DNA of 64,000 nt, taken from positions 62,001 to 126,000 of the forward strand of contig JAUNED010000004.1 in the NCBI GenBank assembly GCA_030525745.1. The letters run 5' to 3'. Shown one piece after another: positions 18,950 through 30,050 of this stretch (its first letter is position 1; each line of letters starts with the position of its first letter). Position numbers and translations under genes: made by a program. Below the pieces are notes generated by a model that was given only the letters and a program-made list of their open reading frames with translations, searched no databases and had not been told where the DNA came from. The DNA is from Lonepinella koalarum. GTDB taxonomy: Bacteria > Pseudomonadota > Gammaproteobacteria > Enterobacterales > Pasteurellaceae.

Positions 18950-19999
18950 ATGAAAAAAATAAGCTATTTACCTTGGATTTTTGCTGTATTTTATGCGATT
19001 TTTCTCTCTGCTTGTGAAAAACAGTCTGAAATGATTAATTTAAACGGCAAAACCATGGGAACGACTTACCATATTAAATATTTGGATAACGGCAATTTAT
19101 CTCAACAGGTAGAGCAAGTGCATCAGCAAATTGATCTTATTTTGAAAGATGTGAATGCTAAAATGTCCACTTATGATAAAAATTCAGAACTGAGTCGTTT
19201 CAATCAAAGCACAGAAATAAATACGCCAATGGTTATTTCTGCCGATTTAGCGAAGGTATTAAAAGAATCTATTCGTCTTAATCAGATCACTGAAGGTGCA
19301 TTAGATGTGACGGTTGGACCGGTAGTGAATTTATGGGGATTTGGGCCGGAAAAACAAAAAGATGTGCAACCAGAACCGCAACAACTTGCCGAACGCCAAT
19401 CTTGGGTGGGTATTGATAAGTTAAAATTCATCGAAAACGGCGGACAATTTTACCTTGAAAAAGCCATTCCACAGCTCTATATTGATTTATCCGCTATTGC
19501 AAAAGGCTTCGGTGTGGATCAGGTAGCAGATTATTTGCAAAAGTTGAATGTGCAAGATTATATGGTGGAAATTGGCGGTGAAATTCGGGCAAAAGGCAAA
19601 AATCCCGATGGAAAACCTTGGCAAATTGCTATTGAACAACCGAGTTTCGATGGTTCTCGTTCGGTACAAAAAATTGTCGGTTTGGATAATTTAGCAATGG
19701 CAACATCAGGCGATTACCGTAATTATTTTGAACAGGACGGCAAACGTTTTTCCCATGAAATTAATCCAAAAACCGGCTACCCAATTCAGCATAACTTAGC
19801 TTCAGTGACGGTACTGCACGAGTCGAGTATGACGGCAGATGGGCTTTCTACCGCCTTATTTGTATTGGGCGAAGAAAAAGCACTGGCATTGGCTGAGTTG
19901 GAAAATTTAGCGGTATATCTTATCAGCAAAACAGACAAAGGTTTTGAAAGTAAAATGTCCTCAAAAATGACCGCACTTTTAGAACAATCAGCAAAATAA
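18950..19999 (+). CDS. apbE: FAD:protein FMN transferase ApbE
   Basis: ApbE attaches FMN from FAD to threonines of NqrB and NqrC in the periplasm. The 349-residue protein is a lipoprotein (lipobox L-S-A-C, Cys22). It shows the family marks GKTMGTTYHI, DVTVGPVVNLWGFGP, IDLSAIAKGFGVDQVA, EIGGEIRAKG and HEINPKTGYPI. Placement behind the nqr operon fits this role. An ACCGCACTTT uptake string ends directly at the ATG, so there is no normal Shine-Dalgarno sequence. Confidence 0.96.
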   Translation: MKKISYLPWIFAVFYAIFLSACEKQSEMINLNGKTMGTTYHIKYLDNGNLSQQVEQVHQQIDLILKDVNAKMSTYDKNSELSRFNQSTEINTPMVISADLAKVLKESIRLNQITEGALDVTVGPVVNLWGFGPEKQKDVQPEPQQLAERQSWVGIDKLKFIENGGQFYLEKAIPQLYIDLSAIAKGFGVDQVADYLQKLNVQDYMVEIGGEIRAKGKNPDGKPWQIAIEQPSFDGSRSVQKIVGLDNLAMATSGDYRNYFEQDGKRFSHEINPKTGYPIQHNLASVTVLHESSMTADGLSTALFVLGEEKALALAELENLAVYLISKTDKGFESKMSSKMTALLEQSAK

Positions 20000-20009
20000 A
20001 GGAGTAGTT

Positions 20010-20264
20010 ATGAAACTTTTTTTAGTGACTTTCGGTATTTTTTTATTAATTATTTTGGGCATGGCAATAGGCTACATCATCAAAAAGAAAACCATTAAAG
20101 GCAGTTGCGGTGGCATTTCGGCACTTGGTATGCAAAAGATGTGTGATTGCGACGAACCTTGCGATAATTTGCAAGCCAAATTAGATGCAGGTGATGAAGC
20201 CGCACAAGCGGAATACAATGAAAAATTCGCCAAAAAAGCACCGCATTTTTATGAAGTGAAATAG
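20010..20264 (+). CDS. nqrM: Na+-NQR maturation protein NqrM
   Basis: NqrM is a small membrane protein needed to assemble Na+-NQR, thought to deliver iron to the NqrD/NqrE site. The 84-residue product has one N-terminal helix (about 3-25) and a cysteine-rich tail with Cys in GSCGG and in M-C-D-C-D-E-P-C-D. It begins 10 bases after apbE with a GGAG ribosome site. The pair apbE-nqrM completes the set needed for a working pump. Confidence 0.95.
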   Translation: MKLFLVTFGIFLLIILGMAIGYIIKKKTIKGSCGGISALGMQKMCDCDEPCDNLQAKLDAGDEAAQAEYNEKFAKKAPHFYEVK

Positions 20265-20273
20265 GAGTTTCCT

Positions 20274-20690
20274 ATGGAGCAAGATATTCGCTGGAAACAA
20301 CGCTTTGACAATTACCAAAAAGCGGTGGGCTATTTAAAAAGCGAGAGTGAAAAATATGCCGATACCGATATTGATGTCATTAAAAAAGGTATTATTCAAA
20401 GTTTTGAGATTACCCATGAACTTGCTTGGAAATTAATGCAAGACATTTTAAAGTGGGAAGGTGAAGTTGATATTTATGGTTCTAAATCAGCTTCTCGTTT
20501 GGCTTTTAATCGTGGTTTAATTACTCAAGGAGAAGTTTGGCAGGAAATGATAAAAAGCCGGAATACTACAGTGCATACTTATGATGAAGCGATTTTAATC
20601 AAAGAGTTTGATAAAATTATCAAGGATTATTTGCCTTTGTTTATAGAGTTTCAGCAACGAGTAGAAAAGATATGCCAAACTTTGGACTAA
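20274..20690 (+). CDS. HEPN-type protein (HI0074/HepT-like), putative toxin or nucleotidyltransferase partner
   Basis: This 138-residue all-helical protein belongs to the HI0074 nucleotidyltransferase substrate-binding family, a HEPN branch. The HEPN RNase motif R-x4-H is present as R96-N-T-T-V-H101 followed by Tyr103, the tyrosine that is AMPylated in characterised HepT toxins. It overlaps the next gene by 19 bases. In related HepT/MntA pairs the HEPN protein is an RNase toxin silenced by adenylylation. Calling this pair a toxin-antitoxin system is inference; the older view is a two-part nucleotidyltransferase. Confidence 0.88.
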   Translation: MEQDIRWKQRFDNYQKAVGYLKSESEKYADTDIDVIKKGIIQSFEITHELAWKLMQDILKWEGEVDIYGSKSASRLAFNRGLITQGEVWQEMIKSRNTTVHTYDEAILIKEFDKIIKDYLPLFIEFQQRVEKICQTLD

Positions 20691-20983
20691 GCCAACGAGC
20701 CAAAAAAACTATTACCGATATTCTAGCTAAGTATCCTGAAGTGGAACAAGCGATTATTTACGGCTCGCGAGCTAAAGGGAATTATCGCGAAGGTTCGGAT
20801 ATTGATTTAACCTTCAAGGGTGAAAATCTCACCTATCAGACAGTCAAAAACATTTGGGGCGATCTAGACGACTCTGATTCGCCTTATTTATTTGATTTAT
20901 CGATTTATCATCAATTAACCAATCCCGATTTTATTGAGCATATTGATCGGGTTGGCAAGATTTTTTATCAACGAGAAAAATAA
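20672..20983 (+). CDS. MntA-like minimal nucleotidyltransferase (HI0073-like)
   Basis: This 103-residue minimal nucleotidyltransferase has the motif G31-S32-R-A-K-G...D43-I-D45, with a likely third metal ligand at Asp75 (LFDLSIY). In known HepT/MntA systems this protein transfers AMP to the HEPN toxin and neutralises it. It starts within the HEPN gene, and its TAA shares a base with the ATG of mnmA, so all three genes are translationally linked. Unlike most chromosomal copies of such pairs, this one is directly fused to an essential tRNA-modification gene's expression. Confidence 0.9.
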   Translation: MPNFGLSQRAKKTITDILAKYPEVEQAIIYGSRAKGNYREGSDIDLTFKGENLTYQTVKNIWGDLDDSDSPYLFDLSIYHQLTNPDFIEHIDRVGKIFYQREK

Positions 20984-22134
20984 TGTATTCAATAACCTAC
21001 GAACAACATTTCCCAATACTTTCAGCTGAACAACTTGCCGAAAATGCCAAGAAAAAAGTGATTTGTGGCATGTCCGGTGGCGTTGATTCTTCGGTGTCAG
21101 CCTTTATTTTGCAGAAACAAGGCTATCAAGTGGAAGGCCTGTTTATGAAGAATTGGGAGGAAGACGATGATACGGATTATTGTACTGCCGCAGCTGATTT
21201 AGCTGATGCCCAAGCAGTTTGTGATAAGCTTGGTATTAAGCTACATAAAATCAATTTTGCAGCAGAATATTGGGATAATGTTTTCGAGCATTTTTTGGCG
21301 GAATATAAAGCGGGGCGTACGCCAAATCCGGATATTTTGTGCAATAAAGAAATTAAATTTAAGGCATTTTTAGAATATGCGGCAGAAGATTTGGGCGCGG
21401 ATTTTATTGCCACAGGTCATTATGTGCGCCGTCCACCATTGAATGAAACTGCAAAACTGTTGCGTGGTTTAGATGAAAATAAAGATCAAAGTTATTTTCT
21501 TTATACCCTAAGTGAGCAGCAAATTTCACAAAGCCTGTTTCCTGTGGGGGAGATTGAAAAGCCCATAGTACGAGCGATTGCTGAAGATCTTGGATTGATT
21601 ACAGCGAAGAAAAAAGATTCTACCGGTATTTGTTTTATTGGTGAGCGTAAATTTAAAGATTTCTTGGCTCGTTTTTTACCTGCGCAACCGGGTGAGATTC
21701 GCACTGTAGATGGTAAAGTTGTAGGTCGCCACGATGGTTTGATGTATCACACTTTGGGGCAACGTAAAGGATTAGGTATTGGTGGCGTACAAGGATTAAG
21801 TGAAGACCCCTTTTATGTAGTTGAAAAAGACTTGATTAATAATGTGCTAGTTGTGGCTCAAGGGCATGATAATTTAGCTTTATTGTCTCAGGGGCTGATT
21901 GCTTCCCAGTTACATTGGGTAGATCGCAAATCTATTACTACATCTTTGCGTTGTACGGTTAAAACCCGTTATCGCCAGCAAGATATTCCATGCGAAATTC
22001 AGCCGATTGATGATCAAACTATCCGTGTGATTTTTGATGAACCACAAATTGCAGTCACACCGGGACAAAGTGCGGTCTTTTATCAGGGAGAAATTTGTTT
22101 GGGTGGTGGGGTGATTGAAACGCAAATTAAATAA
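20983..22134 (+). CDS. mnmA: tRNA-specific 2-thiouridylase MnmA
   Basis: MnmA makes 2-thiouridine at wobble position 34 of Glu, Lys and Gln tRNAs using sulfur relayed from IscS/Tus. The 383-residue protein has the PP-loop S-G-G-V-D-S-S at 31-37 and the catalytic cysteines in [10 protein letters not shown] and TGICFIGER. The start at 20983 (TAATG with the upstream gene) gives the normal length. An imperfect hairpin with GCGGTCAAA and TTTTGACC arms just after the stop (about 22145-22180) may end the transcript. Confidence 0.97.
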   Translation: MYSITYEQHFPILSAEQLAENAKKKVICGMSGGVDSSVSAFILQKQGYQVEGLFMKNWEEDDDTDYCTAAADLADAQAVCDKLGIKLHKINFAAEYWDNVFEHFLAEYKAGRTPNPDILCNKEIKFKAFLEYAAEDLGADFIATGHYVRRPPLNETAKLLRGLDENKDQSYFLYTLSEQQISQSLFPVGEIEKPIVRAIAEDLGLITAKKKDSTGICFIGERKFKDFLARFLPAQPGEIRTVDGKVVGRHDGLMYHTLGQRKGLGIGGVQGLSEDPFYVVEKDLINNVLVVAQGHDNLALLSQGLIASQLHWVDRKSITTSLRCTVKTRYRQQDIPCEIQPIDDQTIRVIFDEPQIAVTPGQSAVFYQGEICLGGGVIETQIK

Positions 22135-22192
22135 AACGAATAAAAGAGCGGTCAAACGGGTATCAGTTTTGACCACTCTTTCGCTTGGCAAA

Positions 22193-22468
22193 TTAGGCTT
22201 TTTCTACCCTACCATTAAATGCCAATAAATAGCCTGCGATACCAAATCCGATATTGCCGAGTGTAGAAAATTCAGCCGGAAGCAAGGCCAATTCATTCAA
22301 TAAAGTGCCGACAAAAAAGCCGATAGAAGCACCAACCGCCAATCGGGTAATCGACATTTTATACACTACTTTTTGCCGACAATGTGGGCAGAGGAAGATC
22401 CGTTGCCCCAGTTGGATTTTTTGTAACCGCTGTTGGCAATGAGGACATACCATTTTAAATTTTTGCAT
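22193..22468 (-). CDS. Zinc-ribbon membrane protein of unknown function
   Basis: The 91-residue protein has two C-P-H-C knuckles (Cys8/Cys11 and Cys27/Cys30) forming a zinc ribbon, then hydrophobic segments at about 44-63 and 67-85. Such proteins are usually small inner-membrane proteins with a cytoplasmic zinc domain. I do not recognise a named family. It lies between convergent mnmA and upstream pyrE, transcribed with pyrE's strand but separated from it by about 60 bases. Confidence 0.72.
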   Translation of the reverse strand: MQKFKMVCPHCQQRLQKIQLGQRIFLCPHCRQKVVYKMSITRLAVGASIGFFVGTLLNELALLPAEFSTLGNIGFGIAGYLLAFNGRVEKA

Positions 22469-22531
22469 TTTTTACCTTCATTAAAAACTCATGCAATATT
22501 AACCGCACTTTGAGTTAAATAAGTGTTATGG

Positions 22532-23173
22532 CTAAACGCCATATTGTGTGTGATAGGCCTTCATTGCCGGCAGATATTGCTTGTATTGATTGTCTTGTTC
22601 AATGAATTGCATTAAATCATCCAAATCAATAATCGATAATACGTTACATTGATAATCTCGTTCTACTTCTTGAATGGCGGAGAGTTCGCCATTGCCCTTC
22701 TCTTTCCGATTTAAGGCAATAACGACCGCACTTAGGGTCGCTTGATTAGCTTCAATAATGTTCATGGCTTCCCGAATGGCCGTACCTGCCGTAATGACAT
22801 CATCAACCAGTAATACTTTTCCCTGTAGTGGCGAACCAATTAAATTACCGCCTTCGCCATGATCTTTCGCTTCTTTGCGATTAAAACAAACGGGTTTGTC
22901 TAAACTAAATTGATTAAATAACGCCACAGAAACAGTCGTGCCGATTGGAATGCCTTTATAAGCGGGGCCGAAAATGACATCATATTCCAAATTGTTCGCC
23001 TGAATAGCTTTAGCGTAAAATTCACCTAAACGAGCAAGATCTGCGCCGGTATTGAATAATCCGGCATTAAAAAAATAGGGGCTGACACGACCGGATTTCA
23101 GCGTAAATTCGCCAAAACGTAGCACATTGCGACTTAAAGCGAAACGGATAAAGTCAATTTTATAATCTGGCAT
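22532..23173 (-). CDS. pyrE: Orotate phosphoribosyltransferase
   Basis: PyrE converts orotate plus PRPP to OMP in pyrimidine synthesis. The 213-residue protein has the PRPP-binding motif [13 protein letters not shown] and the catalytic loop [13 protein letters not shown]. It follows rph on the minus strand across a 69-base gap that holds a hairpin with a T-run, the same layout as the UTP-sensing attenuator of E. coli rph-pyrE. Confidence 0.98.
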   Translation of the reverse strand: MPDYKIDFIRFALSRNVLRFGEFTLKSGRVSPYFFNAGLFNTGADLARLGEFYAKAIQANNLEYDVIFGPAYKGIPIGTTVSVALFNQFSLDKPVCFNRKEAKDHGEGGNLIGSPLQGKVLLVDDVITAGTAIREAMNIIEANQATLSAVVIALNRKEKGNGELSAIQEVERDYQCNVLSIIDLDDLMQFIEQDNQYKQYLPAMKAYHTQYGV

Positions 23174-23203
23174 CTTTTTCTTGTCCTGTGGAATGCTTTT
23201 GAT

Positions 23204-23236
23204 AAAAAAATGCCCGTTCTTGGTAAAGGACGAGCA
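23204..23236 (-). promoter_or_regulatory. pyrE transcription attenuator between rph and pyrE
   Basis: On the minus strand TGCTCGT (23236-23230) pairs with ACGGGCA (23217-23211), one G-T wobble, a 12-base loop and then seven T (23210-23204). The hairpin starts only 7 bases after the rph stop, so a ribosome closely following RNA polymerase through rph would prevent it forming. That is the established E. coli mechanism of UTP control; here it is inferred from position and structure. Confidence 0.82.
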
Positions 23237-23242
23237 AGTTGA

Positions 23243-23959
23243 TTAGTTTTTCAAGGTTTCACGCTGTACAGAAAAAATGTACTCACAACCTTGTTTGGCT
23301 AAATCCAGTAAGTTGAGTAATTCTTCATGAGAGAATGGTTCACCTTCCGCTGTGCCTTGCACTTCGATCATTCTGCCGTCTTCCATCATCACGACATTCA
23401 TATCAGTTTCAGCGGCAGAATCTTCAACATATTCCAAATCACAAACGGCGTTTCCATCAACAATTCCTACTGAAATTGCCGCTACTAACCCTTTCAACGG
23501 ATTGGTTTTTAATGTGCCGTTTGCAATCAATGCGGTAATTGCATCGGTTAGAGCCACACAAGCACCTGTAATTGAAGCGGTTCTTGTGCCACCGTCAGCT
23601 TGAATAACATCACAATCTAAGGTGATGGAGCGCTCGCCTAAGGCCTCTAAATCCACCATTGCACGCAATGAGCGGGCAATTAAACGTTGAATTTCTAAAG
23701 TTCGTCCGCCTTGTTTACCTTTCGCAGCTTCACGTTGCATACGGCTGTGGGTAGAGCGTGGCAACATGCCGTATTCTGCCGTTACCCAACCTTGTCCCTG
23801 ACCTTTTAAAAAACGTGGTACGGATTCTTCTACGGTGGCAGTGCAAATCACTTTAGTATCACCAAATTCTACTAAAACCGCCCCTTCGGCGTGTTTGGTA
23901 TAATGACGGGTGATTTTTATCGCACGAGGTTGATGATTGGCTCGTTGGTTTGGACGCAT
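23243..23959 (-). CDS. rph: Ribonuclease PH
   Basis: RNase PH trims tRNA 3' ends phosphorolytically. The 238-residue protein carries the family signatures [32 protein letters not shown] and [18 protein letters not shown]. The length is full, in contrast to the truncated rph of E. coli K-12. It heads an rph-pyrE unit and is divergent from yicC, with an uptake signal in the shared 114-base upstream region. Confidence 0.98.
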   Translation of the reverse strand: MRPNQRANHQPRAIKITRHYTKHAEGAVLVEFGDTKVICTATVEESVPRFLKGQGQGWVTAEYGMLPRSTHSRMQREAAKGKQGGRTLEIQRLIARSLRAMVDLEALGERSITLDCDVIQADGGTRTASITGACVALTDAITALIANGTLKTNPLKGLVAAISVGIVDGNAVCDLEYVEDSAAETDMNVVMMEDGRMIEVQGTAEGEPFSHEELLNLLDLAKQGCEYIFSVQRETLKN

Positions 23960-24073
23960 AATATTTCCTTAATATCATAAAAAGTGCGGTCATTTTAGCA
24001 CGCAAAATGACAGAACGACAATTTCACAGTAGAATACCTGAGTAAATTGATATACAGATTACAGGAGAAAGAT

Positions 24074-24937
24074 ATGATTTACAGTATGACCGCTTTTGCC
24101 CGCCACGAAATAAAAAAGGATTGGGGGGATGCAGTATGGGAAATCCGCTCGGTCAATCAGCGTTATTTAGAAACGTTTTTCCGCTTGCCGGACCAATTTC
24201 GTGGTTTGGAAAATACCCTGCGTGAAAAACTTCGTCAACAACTGACTCGTGGGAAAATTGAATGTAGCCTACGCATTGATAGCAAAAAAAGTGTAGCAAC
24301 AGAGCTTAATTTAAATAAAGAATTGGCTGAACAAGTCATTCAATCTTTGAAATGGATTAAACAACAAGCCGGAGAAGGAGAAATCAGCCTTAACGACGTG
24401 TTGCGTTACCCCGGTGTGGTGGAAATGCCGGAGCAAGATCTAGATGCCATCGGCCAAGATTTGTTAGCCGGTTTTGACCAATTATTAACAGAATTTATTG
24501 CAATGCGTGGGCGTGAGGGCGATAAGTTGCAGGAAATTATTCAGCAACGTTTAGACGGTATTTCCATAGAAGCGGAAAAAGTGCGGTCAAAAATGCCGGA
24601 GATTTTGCAATGGCAGCGTGATCGTTTGTTACAACGTTTTGAAGAAGTACAAATTTCGCCCGATCCAAACCGCTTGGAACAAGAAATGATTTTATTGGCA
24701 CAACGTGTAGATGTGGCAGAAGAATTAGATCGTTTACAAATGCATGTAAAAGAAACGATGTCAGTGTTGAAAAAAGGTGGTGCAGTGGGGCGAAAATTGG
24801 ATTTTATGATGCAAGAACTTAATCGTGAATCTAACACACTTGCGTCAAAATCTATTAATGCAGAAGTCACTGCTTCAGCCGTGGAATTAAAAGTGTTAAT
24901 TGAACAAATGCGTGAACAAATTCAAAATTTGGAGTAA
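24074..24937 (+). CDS. yicC: YicC-family endoribonuclease
   Basis: I start at the ATG at 24074 (MIYSMTAFARHE), preceded by AGGAG; an upstream in-frame start adds nine residues without support. The 287-residue protein has the YicC signatures SMTAFAR at the start, EIRSVNQRYLE, and the C-terminal GGAVGRKLDFMMQELNREANT-type block (here NRESNTLASKS). E. coli YicC has been described as an RNase acting on small RNA. It lies divergently from rph, as in E. coli, and is followed by ygfZ after 3 bases. Confidence 0.93.
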   Translation: MIYSMTAFARHEIKKDWGDAVWEIRSVNQRYLETFFRLPDQFRGLENTLREKLRQQLTRGKIECSLRIDSKKSVATELNLNKELAEQVIQSLKWIKQQAGEGEISLNDVLRYPGVVEMPEQDLDAIGQDLLAGFDQLLTEFIAMRGREGDKLQEIIQQRLDGISIEAEKVRSKMPEILQWQRDRLLQRFEEVQISPDPNRLEQEMILLAQRVDVAEELDRLQMHVKETMSVLKKGGAVGRKLDFMMQELNRESNTLASKSINAEVTASAVELKVLIEQMREQIQNLE

Positions 24938-24940
24938 TGA

Positions 24941-25768
24941 ATGTCGATTATTCATCTTGAACAATACAGTCTCATTGAAATTGCCGGTGTAGAGGCTGAA
25001 AAATATTTGCAAGGCCAATTAACTTGTGATGTAAGCAAATTGGTTGTCGGTACTTCAACAATCACAGGGCATTGTGATCCCAAAGGGAAATTAAGTGCGA
25101 TTTTCCGATTAATCCGCCTTTCCGATGAGAAATTCTATATGTTTGTTAGAACGGCATTATTACCGACAGCGTTGGATAATTTGAAAAAATATGCGGTTTT
25201 TTCTAAAGTGACTTTTACGCTGTTAAAGGCAAATCTTGTCGGGATTATCAGTGAAAATATGGATATTTCGGCAGAATATCGCTTTTCATTTGCAGATCGC
25301 ACATTATTGATTAACCCACAAAGTGCGGTGGAATGTAATGCAGATTTTAGCCAATGGGATTTGGCCGATATTCAACAGGGTTACCCGATTTTAACGGAGA
25401 AAACTCAATTGGAATTTATTCCGCAAGCCTTGAATTTACAATGTTTGGAACAGGCGATTTCTTTTCAAAAAGGCTGTTATATCGGGCAGGAAACCGTTGC
25501 TCGGGCGAAATATCGTGGCATGAATAAACGGGCAATGTATGCTTTCAAGGCTCAAACGGAGTTAGCTCCGGATATTGGCAGTGAAATTGAAATGCAATTG
25601 GAAAATGGGTGGCGAAAAACAGGTACTATCTTAAGTGCGGTGCATGTTGAAGGTGTTTTGTGGTTACAAGTGGTTTTAAGTAATCAACTTGAAACGGCAC
25701 AACAATTCCGTTTGACAGAAAATTCGGCGGCTTTAACCTTATTGCCTCTGCCTTACGAATTGGTTTAA
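24941..25768 (+). CDS. ygfZ: tRNA-modifying/Fe-S cluster repair protein YgfZ
   Basis: YgfZ is a folate-binding protein that supports maturation of some Fe-S enzymes such as MiaB. The 275-residue product shows the defining motif K-G-C-Y-I-G-Q-E (FQKGCYIGQETVARAKYRG). It is slightly shorter than the E. coli protein (326) but typical of Pasteurellaceae as far as I recall. It starts three bases after yicC, so the two are probably cotranscribed. Confidence 0.9.
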   Translation: MSIIHLEQYSLIEIAGVEAEKYLQGQLTCDVSKLVVGTSTITGHCDPKGKLSAIFRLIRLSDEKFYMFVRTALLPTALDNLKKYAVFSKVTFTLLKANLVGIISENMDISAEYRFSFADRTLLINPQSAVECNADFSQWDLADIQQGYPILTEKTQLEFIPQALNLQCLEQAISFQKGCYIGQETVARAKYRGMNKRAMYAFKAQTELAPDIGSEIEMQLENGWRKTGTILSAVHVEGVLWLQVVLSNQLETAQQFRLTENSAALTLLPLPYELV

Positions 25769-25822
25769 CGATTGAAGTGCGGTTAAAATACAGAAAATTT
25801 TGACCGCACTTTTTCTTTGTAA

Positions 25823-27538
<1,716 letters not shown>

Positions 27539-27586
27539 TGGTATTCCTTGCACTGAAAAGTGCGGTTGATTTTTTTGAGTTATTTT

Positions 27587-27624
27587 AAAGCTGTTCGTGA
27601 TTGCGGGCAGCTTTTTGTTTTTGA
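27587..27624 (+). terminator. Terminator after pyrG
   Basis: AAAGCTG (27587-27593) and CAGCTTT (27608-27614) form the stem, followed by TTGTTTTTG. It lies about 50 bases after the pyrG stop. Confidence 0.75.
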
Positions 27625-27671
27625 CATGGACGATAGTGGAATATGAGAGGATATTTTATGACGGATAAAAT

Positions 27672-27697
27672 AAAGGGCGAATAATCATTCACCCTTT
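27672..27697 (-). terminator. Terminator after fis
   Basis: On the minus strand AAAGGGTGAAT pairs with ATTCGCCCTTT around a short loop, followed by ATTTTATCC. It sits 16 bases after the fis stop and ends the dusB-fis unit. Confidence 0.8.
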
Positions 27698-27712
27698 ATG
27701 GTATAGGTTAAA

Positions 27713-28009
27713 TTAACCACGACCGTATTGTTTTAGTTTTTTGCGTAATGTGCCACGGTTAATGCCTAGCATGGTGGCTGCACGGGTTTGGTTACCACGG
27801 GTGTATTGCATTACGATGTCTAACATAGGATCTTCCACTTCTGCTAAGACTAATTCGTAAAGGTTATCCACATCTTGGCCATCTAATTGTGCCAAGTAAT
27901 TTTTCACTGCAAGGCGAACGGAATCGCGGAGTGGTTTATTGGTGGTTTGAGCTTGTGCATTGACCGTTGGAACGGTAAGTACATCTGAAGAATTACGTTG
28001 TTCTAACAT
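27713..28009 (-). CDS. fis: DNA-binding protein Fis
   Basis: Fis is a nucleoid protein that activates rRNA promoters in rapid growth and bends DNA. From the ATG at 28009 (MLEQRNSS) it is 98 residues, the exact family length; an ATG four codons earlier is possible. The C-terminal helix-turn-helix [20 protein letters not shown] is intact. It overlaps the end of dusB by about 17 bases, as usual for dusB-fis operons. Confidence 0.98.
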   Translation of the reverse strand: MLEQRNSSDVLTVPTVNAQAQTTNKPLRDSVRLAVKNYLAQLDGQDVDNLYELVLAEVEDPMLDIVMQYTRGNQTRAATMLGINRGTLRKKLKQYGRG

Positions 28010-28985
28010 TGTTGTTTCCATTACGAATTAAAGTAAAAAATTCCTCTAACGCTGCTAACTGCTCCTTAGGATTAGTTAAGGCGTTAAAAGTCTGTCTAAA
28101 ATCGGAATTCGGTAGAATATCCTGTAAATACCAAGCAACATGTTTGCGTGCAATGCGATAGCCTTTTTCATCACCGTAAAACTGATGCAGTTCGGTGATA
28201 TGGCGTAAAATGACACCGCACTTTTCATCTAAACTTGGTTCAACAATCGTTGCATTGGATTCAATGAGTGCCGCCACGGACTGAAAAATCCAAGGTCGCC
28301 CCAATGCCCCACGACCAATCATTATTGCATCGGCGTTGGTATAATCCAGCACAAATTTCGCTTTTTCTGCTGAAATAATATCACCGTTGGCAATAATGGG
28401 AATAGAAACTGCTGCTTTAACGGCTTTTATATGCTCGTATTCCGCCTCGCCGTTAAACAGGCATTCTCTCGTTCGCCCATGAATACTCAAGGCTTGAATG
28501 CCTGCTTGTTCGGCAATTTGGGCAATTTCTAAACAATTTCGATGTTCTTGATCCCAGCCTGTACGAATTTTTAAGGTGACAGGCACGTCCACAGCATTGA
28601 CCACGGCGTTGAGGATTTTTTGTACTAAATCAGGATATTGCAATAATGCGGATCCGGCTAACTTGCGATTGACCTTTTTGGCCGGACACCCCATATTAAT
28701 ATCGATGATCTCTGCACCATAGCCCACATTAATCTGTGCCGCTTGTGCCATTTCATTGGGATCAGAACCTGCAATTTGCACTGCATTAATGCCGGCATCT
28801 TGGTGATGTGACAAACGCAGTTTAGATTTTTCTGTATGCCATACTTGTGGATTGGCGGACATCATCTCGGAAAATGTCAATCCTGCACCGTAATTTGCAC
28901 AGAGCTTACGAAAAGGCAAATCTGTAATACCTGCCATTGGCGCAAGCAAAATGCGGTTTTTTAATTCGTATGAACCAATCCGCAT
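27993..28985 (-). CDS. dusB: tRNA-dihydrouridine synthase B
   Basis: DusB reduces uridine to dihydrouridine at position 17 of tRNA using FMN and NADPH. I start at the ATG at 28985 ([19 protein letters not shown]), preceded by GGAG, giving 330 residues. The catalytic Cys is in N-M-G-C-P-A-K-K-V, and FMN ligands in [10 protein letters not shown] are present. A longer frame upstream is leader sequence. The gene precedes fis and shares its promoter. Confidence 0.97.
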   Translation of the reverse strand: MRIGSYELKNRILLAPMAGITDLPFRKLCANYGAGLTFSEMMSANPQVWHTEKSKLRLSHHQDAGINAVQIAGSDPNEMAQAAQINVGYGAEIIDINMGCPAKKVNRKLAGSALLQYPDLVQKILNAVVNAVDVPVTLKIRTGWDQEHRNCLEIAQIAEQAGIQALSIHGRTRECLFNGEAEYEHIKAVKAAVSIPIIANGDIISAEKAKFVLDYTNADAIMIGRGALGRPWIFQSVAALIESNATIVEPSLDEKCGVILRHITELHQFYGDEKGYRIARKHVAWYLQDILPNSDFRQTFNALTNPKEQLAALEEFFTLIRNGNNNVRTT

Positions 28986-29011
28986 TTTATTCTCCATTCT
29001 AAAGTAGCATA

Positions 29012-29042
29012 CAAAAAGAAACCGAATGCAAATACATTCGGT
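29012..29042 (-). promoter_or_regulatory. Attenuator-like hairpin in the dusB-fis leader
   Basis: On the minus strand ACCGAATG and CATTCGGT (29042-29035 and 29028-29021, perfect 8 bp, 6-base loop) are followed by TTCTTTTTG. It sits between the putative promoter at 29066-29094 and the dusB start. It may end transcripts from prmA, or act as an attenuator of dusB-fis. Confidence 0.65.
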
Positions 29043-29065
29043 CATCGTCACCGATAAGGGCGTGT

Positions 29066-29094
29066 ATAATACGCATTTTTCAGTGTTTTGAAAA
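29066..29094 (-). promoter_or_regulatory. Candidate dusB-fis promoter with GC-rich discriminator
   Basis: On the minus strand TTTTCA (-35, 29094-29089), a 17-base spacer and TATTAT (-10, 29071-29066) are followed by ACACGCCC, a GC-rich discriminator. Such discriminators mark promoters under growth-rate and stringent control, which is the known behaviour of fis promoters. Confidence 0.6.
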
Positions 29095-29151
29095 GGGTAA
29101 AATTTAAACAAAATTGAGAAAAATTTGCCCTTTTTACCTTGACATTTTTAT

Positions 29152-30033
29152 TTACGACAATTTTCCCGTAATACGACACCATTCCTCGCGTTCAATGACA
29201 GGTTCAAGAGCAAATTTTTCTTGATAGGCTTCACAAACGGAAGCAGCTTGTGTTGCTAAAATACCGGACAATCCTAAATCGCCTTCAGGTTTCACTAATT
29301 GACTGATGATAGGATAAAGTTCTTTCAACGGGCCGGCTAAAATGTTTGCGACGACGACATCAGCTTGTAAATCTGAGGGTTTTTCATCGGATAAAAATAA
29401 CTGCAAACGATCTGCCACGTTATTTTGTTCTGCATTGTTACGGCTGGCAAGAATGGCTTGTGGATCAATGTCAATTCCGACCGCACTTTTAGCACCTAGC
29501 TTCAAGGCAGCAATCGCTAAAATGCCAGAGCCACAGCCAAAATCAATGACGGTTTTACCTTGTAAATCCAAACTATCTAGCCATTCCAAACAAAGAGCGG
29601 TTGTCGGGTGAGTGCCTGTACCAAAAGCCAAGCCGGGGTCGAGCATTACATTGACCGCATTCGTATCAGGTATTTCACGCCAACTTGGGCAAATCCACAA
29701 GCGTTTGCCGAATTGCATCGGATGGAAATTATCCATCCATTCCCGTTCCCAATCCTTATCTTCAATTTGTTCGATTTTATAAGCCATACCTTGTTCAAGG
29801 CTACCGTTTTGCTGCAATAAACGCACAATTTGTTGCATATCGGTTTCTGCATCAAATAGCGCAATCACATCCGTATTTCCCCACAAACGGGTTTCTCCCG
29901 GCAGAGGTTCAAAAATTGGCGTATCTTGACTGTCCATAAAGGTCACGGATACTGCACCTATTTCTTCTAAATATTCACTGATTTTTTCTGCTTTTTCATT
30001 TGTACTGTTTAAACGAATTTGTACCCAAGCCAT
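29152..30033 (-). CDS. prmA: Ribosomal protein L11 methyltransferase
   Basis: PrmA trimethylates lysines and the N-terminus of L11. The 293-residue protein has an N-terminal recognition domain (about 1-100) and a SAM-binding domain with [12 protein letters not shown] and the NILAGPL motif. The start [11 protein letters not shown] is standard. It lies upstream of dusB-fis, as in E. coli, and 17 bases downstream of the DMT transporter gene. Confidence 0.97.
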   Translation of the reverse strand: MAWVQIRLNSTNEKAEKISEYLEEIGAVSVTFMDSQDTPIFEPLPGETRLWGNTDVIALFDAETDMQQIVRLLQQNGSLEQGMAYKIEQIEDKDWEREWMDNFHPMQFGKRLWICPSWREIPDTNAVNVMLDPGLAFGTGTHPTTALCLEWLDSLDLQGKTVIDFGCGSGILAIAALKLGAKSAVGIDIDPQAILASRNNAEQNNVADRLQLFLSDEKPSDLQADVVVANILAGPLKELYPIISQLVKPEGDLGLSGILATQAASVCEAYQEKFALEPVIEREEWCRITGKLS

Positions 30034-30050
30034 TTTAATATCCTTTTATG

